Source of the DNA: Kitasatospora herbaricolor
GTDB lineage: Bacteria > Actinomycetota > Actinomycetes > Streptomycetales > Streptomycetaceae
Assembly: GCF_030813695.1 (NCBI RefSeq)
Contig: NZ_JAUSVA010000002.1
Location: forward strand, 2,914,001-2,978,000
Length of the DNA: 64,000 bases
Reading direction: 5' to 3'
Shown here: one piece after another, positions 59,942 to 64,000 of the stretch
Layout: every line of letters begins with the position of its first letter
Numbering within the stretch: position 1 is the stretch's first letter
The notes under the pieces: generated by a model
Databases searched by the model: none
Seen by the model: the letters and a program-made list of their open reading frames with translations, nothing else
What the model was told of the DNA's origin: nothing
Program-made: the position numbers and the translations under genes

Positions 59942-60718
59942 TCAGCCGTACGAGACGGGCGAGTGCATCTCCCAGAGCAGCAGCTCGGCGCCGTGCTCGC
60001 CGGCCGTCGGGTCGGCGAACGCGTCGCCGCTGATCCGGGCGCTGTCGCCGGGCTCCATCGAGCGGCCGCCGCCCTGCGGACCCCGGACGGTGCGGAAGCC
60101 CAGCGAGCCCGCCGTCAGGTGCGCGTAGCGGTACTCGGCGGCGGGCAGCTCGGGCAACGGCAGCCAGGGGCCGGCCGTGACCAGCCAGAGCGCGGCGTCC
60201 GAGCGGCGCAGCCGCAGGGCCGGCGAGTCCGCGTCACGGGCCAGGCCGGAGGCGAGCAGCGTCAACCCCTCGGCGGCCCGTTCCACCCGGCGGAGCCCGT
60301 ACGCGGGGGGCGCGTCGAAGACGTCCGGCTGGAGCCACATCTGGACGAAGCGGACGGGCACCTCGGCGCCGCCCACGTTGCGCTCGGTGTGGGTGACGCC
60401 GGAACCCGCGCCCAGGTGCTGCACCATGCCCGGGCGCACCACGCCGCTGTGGCCGTCGCTGTCGCGGTGGGCGAGCGCGCCCTCCAGGACGACGGTGACG
60501 ATCTCGGTGTCCCGGTGGCGGTGCTCGTCGAAGCCGGCGCCGGGTGCGAGCCGTTCCTCGTTGCAGGCCAGCAGGGCGCCGAAGTGGGTGTTCCTCGGGT
60601 CGTAGTGCCCGGAGAAGGAGAACGCGTGCCTGGTCTCGATGCCGGGAGCCGGGGTCGAGAGGTACCGCTCGGCGGTGCGGCGCAGGTCGGTCCGGGGGCG
60701 GAGGGCGGCGTCGGTCAC
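59942..60718 (-). CDS. Pirin-family cupin protein
   Basis: This 258-aa bicupin has the metal motif FGALLACNEERLAPGAGFDEHRHRDTEIVTVVLEGALAHRDSDG, followed by VVRPGMVQHLGAGSGVTHTERNVGG. Conserved His and Glu residues bind iron in this family; some members degrade quercetin. The GTG start at 60718 was chosen because the upstream in-frame region overlaps the divergent PucR gene. Function here is unknown. Confidence 0.92.
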   Translation of the reverse strand: MTDAALRPRTDLRRTAERYLSTPAPGIETRHAFSFSGHYDPRNTHFGALLACNEERLAPGAGFDEHRHRDTEIVTVVLEGALAHRDSDGHSGVVRPGMVQHLGAGSGVTHTERNVGGAEVPVRFVQMWLQPDVFDAPPAYGLRRVERAAEGLTLLASGLARDADSPALRLRRSDAALWLVTAGPWLPLPELPAAEYRYAHLTAGSLGFRTVRGPQGGGRSMEPGDSARISGDAFADPTAGEHGAELLLWEMHSPVSYG

Positions 60719-60809
60719 GGGCCCCACGGTAGCCGGTGTGACCGCTGCCACCGGGCCGGATCGGAGGGGCTGTGCACGAGCGGTCACCCGGGTGAGGCAG
60801 TCTTGTCCT

Positions 60810-62192
60810 GTGCCAGCCGCCTCCGCGAACGCCAAGAACGACCAGTCCGACACGCCCGACGACGCCACCGGCGCGGCGGAGCCCGCCGCGCCGGGCGCTG
60901 CCAGGGCCGGAGCAACCAGAGCAGCGGCCCGGTCCGGCGCGGCCGCGAAGGGCGGCAAGGCCGCCGCGCCGCGCGCCGGACGGGCCGCGCCCCGGCTGAC
61001 CGCGCAGGAGCGCAAACTGGCGGCCGACCGCGCCGAGCGGCGGGTCGCGACCCTGAAACGGCTGGAGAAGTCCTCGGGCAAGCTGGCCTCGGCCGCGATC
61101 GCCCGGATGGACGACCAGCTCGGCTGGTACCGGCGGATGCCGCCGGAGCACCGGTCCTGGATCGGCCTGGTCGCGCAGGCGGGCATCGCCGCCTTCACCG
61201 AGTGGTACCGGCACCCGGACGCGCCGCAGGCCATCTCCACCGACGTCTTCGGCACCGCGCCGCGCGAGCTGACCAGGGCCATCACGCTGCGCCAGACCGT
61301 CGAGCTGATCCGCACCACCATCGAGGTGATGGAGGAGGCCATCGAGGAGGTGGCCGCCCCCGGCGACGAGGCCGACATGCGCGAGTCGGTGCTGGTGTAC
61401 GCCCGCGAGATCGCCTTCGCCACCGCGCAGGTCTACGCCCAGGCGGCGGAGGCGCGCGGCGCGTGGGACGCCCGGCTGGAGGCGCTGGTCGTCAACTCGC
61501 TGCTCTCCGGTGACGCGGACGAGGGCGTGCTCTCCCGGGCGGCCGCGCTCGGCTGGGGCCAGCCGAGCCAGGTCCGGGTGGTGATGGGCAGCGCGCCCGA
61601 CGGGGACAGCGAGCTGGTGGTGGAGGCGATCCGACGGGCCGCCAGGTACGCCAAGCTGCACGTCCTGACAGGTGTGCTGGGCAAGCGCCTGGTGGTGGTG
61701 GTCGGCGGCGACAAGGAGCCCGTGCACGCGGCCCGGGCGCTGATCGGCCAGTTCGCCCCCGGCCCGGTGGTGGTCGGCCCGACCGTCGGCGACCTGCTGT
61801 CGGCGACCAGGTCGGCGCACGCGGCCGCGGCCGGCCTGCGGGCCTGCGCGGCCTGGCCGGACGCCCCGCGCCCCGTCCTGGCGGACGACCTGCTGCCGGA
61901 ACGCGCGCTCGCCGGGGACAAGGCCGCCCGCCGCCAGCTGGTGGAGGAGATCTACACACCGCTCGACGAGGCGGGCTCGGCCCTCCTGGAGACGCTGAGT
62001 GTGTACCTGGAGCAGGCCTCCTCGCTGGAGGGCGCCGCCCGGATGCTCTTCGTCCACCCCAACACGGTGCGCTACCGGCTCCGACGTGTGACTGACGTCA
62101 CGGGCTATGCTCCCTCCGACGTACGGTCGGCCTTCACGCTGCGCATCGCACTCGCACTGGGCCGGCTCGGCACGGTCGGGGAGCAGAACTGA
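60810..62192 (+). CDS. fasR: PucR-type regulator of fatty-acid biosynthesis (FasR-like)
   Basis: This 460-aa protein has a low-complexity N-terminus (about 60 aa, Ala/Lys/Gly-rich) and a central GGDEF-like/PucR region. Its C-terminal helix-turn-helix reads LLETLSVYLEQASSLEGAARMLFVHPNTVRYRLRRVTDVTGY. In Streptomyces the gene directly upstream of fabD encodes FasR, an activator of the fabD-fabH-acpP-fabF operon; position and fold fit. GTG 60810 was chosen because it begins a family-like N-terminus. Identity as FasR rests on gene order rather than on a unique motif. Confidence 0.85.
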   Translation: MPAASANAKNDQSDTPDDATGAAEPAAPGAARAGATRAAARSGAAAKGGKAAAPRAGRAAPRLTAQERKLAADRAERRVATLKRLEKSSGKLASAAIARMDDQLGWYRRMPPEHRSWIGLVAQAGIAAFTEWYRHPDAPQAISTDVFGTAPRELTRAITLRQTVELIRTTIEVMEEAIEEVAAPGDEADMRESVLVYAREIAFATAQVYAQAAEARGAWDARLEALVVNSLLSGDADEGVLSRAAALGWGQPSQVRVVMGSAPDGDSELVVEAIRRAARYAKLHVLTGVLGKRLVVVVGGDKEPVHAARALIGQFAPGPVVVGPTVGDLLSATRSAHAAAAGLRACAAWPDAPRPVLADDLLPERALAGDKAARRQLVEEIYTPLDEAGSALLETLSVYLEQASSLEGAARMLFVHPNTVRYRLRRVTDVTGYAPSDVRSAFTLRIALALGRLGTVGEQN

Positions 62193-62282
62193 CAGCGCTG
62201 TAGGGACTCCACAATCCCGCGTGCTTTTCTTCGTTACCGTCGCCTACCCGCCCCCGGGCTCCTGGCAAGAGAGGCTTGAACC

Positions 62283-63242
62283 GTGCTCGTAATCGTCGCC
62301 CCTGGACAGGGTGCCCAGACTCCCGGATTCCTCAGCCCCTGGCTGGAGGTGGACGGCGTCGCCGACCGCCTGCGCGGCTGGTCCGACGTCGCCGGGCTCG
62401 ACCTGGTGCGCTACGGAACCGAGGCCTCCGAGGAGGAGATCAAGGACACCGCCGTCGCCCAGCCGCTGCTGGTGGCGGCCGGCCTGGTGACCGCCCGCGC
62501 GCTCTTCCCGGACGAGGACCTCGCCCGGGAGATCGTCGGCGCGGTGGCCGGACACAGCGTCGGTGAGATCACCGCCGCCGCCGGCGCCGGGGTGCTCAGC
62601 GCGCACGACGCGCTGACCTTCGTCCGCGAGCGGAGCCTGGGGATGGCCGAGGCCGCCGCGGTCACCGCGACCGGCATGGCCGCCCTGCTCGGCGGGGACC
62701 CGGAGGCGGTCGCCACCAAGCTCGCCGAGCACGGCCTGACCGCGGCCAACAACAACGGCGGCGGCCAGATCGTCGCGGCCGGCACGCTGGCCCAGCTGGA
62801 GGCCCTCAAGGCCGATCCGCCGGCCGGCACCCGGGTGATCCCGCTGAAGGTGGCGGGCGCCTTCCACACCGAGCACATGGCCCCGGGCGTGCGGCGCCTC
62901 GCCGAGCTGGCGCCGACCCTGAAGGTCTCCGACCCGGCCGTGGCGTACGTCTCCAACCGGGACGGCGAGGTCGTGCGGTCCGGCGCCGAGGTGCTGGAGC
63001 GGCTGGTGTCGCAGGTCTCCAGCCCGGTCCGCTGGGACCTCTGCATGGAGACCCTGCAGCAGCTGGGCGCGACCGCCGTGATCGAGCTCTCGCCGGCCGG
63101 CACCCTCACCAACCTGGTCAAGCGCAACGTCAAGGGTGTCGCGACGCTGGCCCTCAAGACCCCTGCCGATCTCGACAAGGCTCGCGCGCTGGTGGCTGAG
63201 CACGGTGCCCACGCGTCCGGCGGTCAGGAGCAGAACGCATGA
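62283..63242 (+). CDS. fabD: Malonyl-CoA:ACP transacylase
   Basis: This 319-aa protein is complete. It moves malonyl from CoA to acyl-carrier protein for fatty-acid (and often polyketide) synthesis. Catalytic Ser 92 lies in AGHSVGE, His 195 in GAFHTEHM, with GQGAQ near the N-terminus and Arg in VRERSLGM. The GTG start follows GAGAGG. It overlaps fabH by 4 bp. About 90 bp separate it from the PucR gene; FasR-type binding is expected there but I cannot define a site. Confidence 0.98.
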   Translation: MLVIVAPGQGAQTPGFLSPWLEVDGVADRLRGWSDVAGLDLVRYGTEASEEEIKDTAVAQPLLVAAGLVTARALFPDEDLAREIVGAVAGHSVGEITAAAGAGVLSAHDALTFVRERSLGMAEAAAVTATGMAALLGGDPEAVATKLAEHGLTAANNNGGGQIVAAGTLAQLEALKADPPAGTRVIPLKVAGAFHTEHMAPGVRRLAELAPTLKVSDPAVAYVSNRDGEVVRSGAEVLERLVSQVSSPVRWDLCMETLQQLGATAVIELSPAGTLTNLVKRNVKGVATLALKTPADLDKARALVAEHGAHASGGQEQNA

Positions 63243-64000
63243 CCACCCCACAGATCCGGCCCGCCACCGGCGCGGCGTTCTCGCGCATCCTCGGGGTCGG
63301 CGGGTACCGCCCGGTCCGGGTGATCCCGAACTCCGAGGTGCTGAACTGGATCGACTCCTCGGACGAGTGGATCCGCAGCCGCAGCGGCATCGCCGAGCGC
63401 CGCTGGGCCGGCCCGGAGGAGAGCGTCGCCGAGATGTCGGTGCAGGCCGCCGGCAAGGCGATCGCGCAGTCCGGGATCTCGGCGGAGCGGATCGGCGGCG
63501 TGATCGTCGCGACCGTCTCGCACCTCAAGCAGACCCCGGCCATCGCCACCGAGACCGCCCAGCGGCTCGGCTGCGGGACGGCCCCGGCCTTCGACATCTC
63601 CGCGGCCTGCGCCGGCTTCGGCTACGGCCTGGGCCTGGCGGACGGCATGATCCGCGGCGGCAGCGCCGAGTACGTGCTGGTGATCGGTGTCGAGCGGCTC
63701 AGCGACCTGACCGACACCTCGGACCGCTCGACCGCCTTCATCTTCGGTGACGGCGCGGGCGCGGTCATCGTCGGCCCGTCCGACACGCCGGGGATCGGCA
63801 AGGTCATCTGGGGCTCGGACGGCTCCCAGCGGGACGTCATCTCGCAGACCCAGGCCTGGGACACCGCCTTCGCCAAGCAGGACGCCGTCAACGGCGTCGG
63901 CGAGGAGCAGAAGTGGCCGGCCCTGCGGATGGACGGCCAGCCGGTCTTCCGCTGGGCCGTCTGGGAGATGGCCAAGGTGGCCCAGCAGGCGCTGGACGCC
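63239..64000 (+). CDS. fabH: 3-Oxoacyl-ACP synthase III (5' part, runs off the window)
   Basis: The first 254 residues are present. FabH condenses acyl-CoA with malonyl-ACP and starts fatty-acid synthesis. Catalytic Cys 124 lies in ISAACAGFGYG. IDSSDEWIRSRSGIAERR and TAFIFGDGAGAVIVG are family signatures. The His and Asn of the triad lie beyond the window edge. ATG overlaps the fabD stop (ATGA). Branched-chain starters are usual in actinomycetes. Confidence 0.98.
   Translation, partial: MTTPQIRPATGAAFSRILGVGGYRPVRVIPNSEVLNWIDSSDEWIRSRSGIAERRWAGPEESVAEMSVQAAGKAIAQSGISAERIGGVIVATVSHLKQTPAIATETAQRLGCGTAPAFDISAACAGFGYGLGLADGMIRGGSAEYVLVIGVERLSDLTDTSDRSTAFIFGDGAGAVIVGPSDTPGIGKVIWGSDGSQRDVISQTQAWDTAFAKQDAVNGVGEEQKWPALRMDGQPVFRWAVWEMAKVAQQALDA

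Overview
The window is about 74% G+C by inspection, with dense genes, many GTG starts and 4-bp stop/start overlaps. It comes from a streptomycete-type actinomycete (Streptomyces or Kitasatospora-like). The order ter cluster, peroxiredoxin, DUF3052, aceE and then PucR regulator, fabD, fabH matches the conserved chromosomal core of Streptomyces. I see no plasmid or phage structural genes. The only mobile-element traces are integrase fragments beside a tRNA gene.

Left part (1-16.5 kb). This part holds regulators with their target genes: a NarL-type two-component pair with a duplicated GTACTCC-N4-GCAGTAC dyad; an ArpA/ScbR-like TetR regulator; a xylose-type sugar-binding lipoprotein facing a large aberrant ROK regulator; a DUF2470 gene under a clear iron box; an AraC regulator divergent from a short-chain dehydrogenase; and an OmpR-type two-component pair divergent from a four-gene lipoprotein, adaptor, ABC ATPase and MacB-permease operon.

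Middle part (16.5-35.3 kb). Small genes and a second dehydrogenase lead to a tRNA-Val(TAC) locus. Beside it lie fragments of two different tyrosine recombinases, an old integration hotspot. Next come a coiled-coil protein, a DUF4442 protein and an FmdB zinc ribbon. A large tellurite-resistance-type (Ter) stress cluster follows, with a biosynthetic arm (HAD phosphatase, StiP/PELOTA protein, PRTase-TRSP protein, CitE-like lyase) and a calcium/membrane arm (TerD-like with a P/Q-rich tail, TerA-like, DUF2637, DUF475/TerC, two TerD). Peroxiredoxin and DUF3052 genes close this part, and several of its genes end in their own hairpin.

Right part (35.9-64 kb). aceE and phr are followed by a polytopic membrane protein, a DHA2 efflux pump divergent from its TetR regulator with two palindromic operators, and a third two-component pair. 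That pair shares a 20-bp motif with the adjacent DUF1023 hydrolase promoter. Then come an acyltransferase-3 protein, an exported galactose-oxidase-type copper radical enzyme, and a DyP peroxidase fused to four hemopexin-like repeats. A second DUF1023 hydrolase, a WYL regulator/TIGR03086 divergent pair with a perfect 12-bp inverted repeat, a MerR-aldo/keto reductase operon, a serine hydrolase, a pirin and the fatty-acid operon (PucR, fabD, fabH) complete the window.

The most distinctive features are the H2O2-producer/H2O2-consumer pair (oxidase next to DyP-hemopexin), the Ter cluster with its low-complexity TerD fusion, the set of paired operator motifs that can be tied to specific regulators, and the double integrase scar at tRNA-Val.
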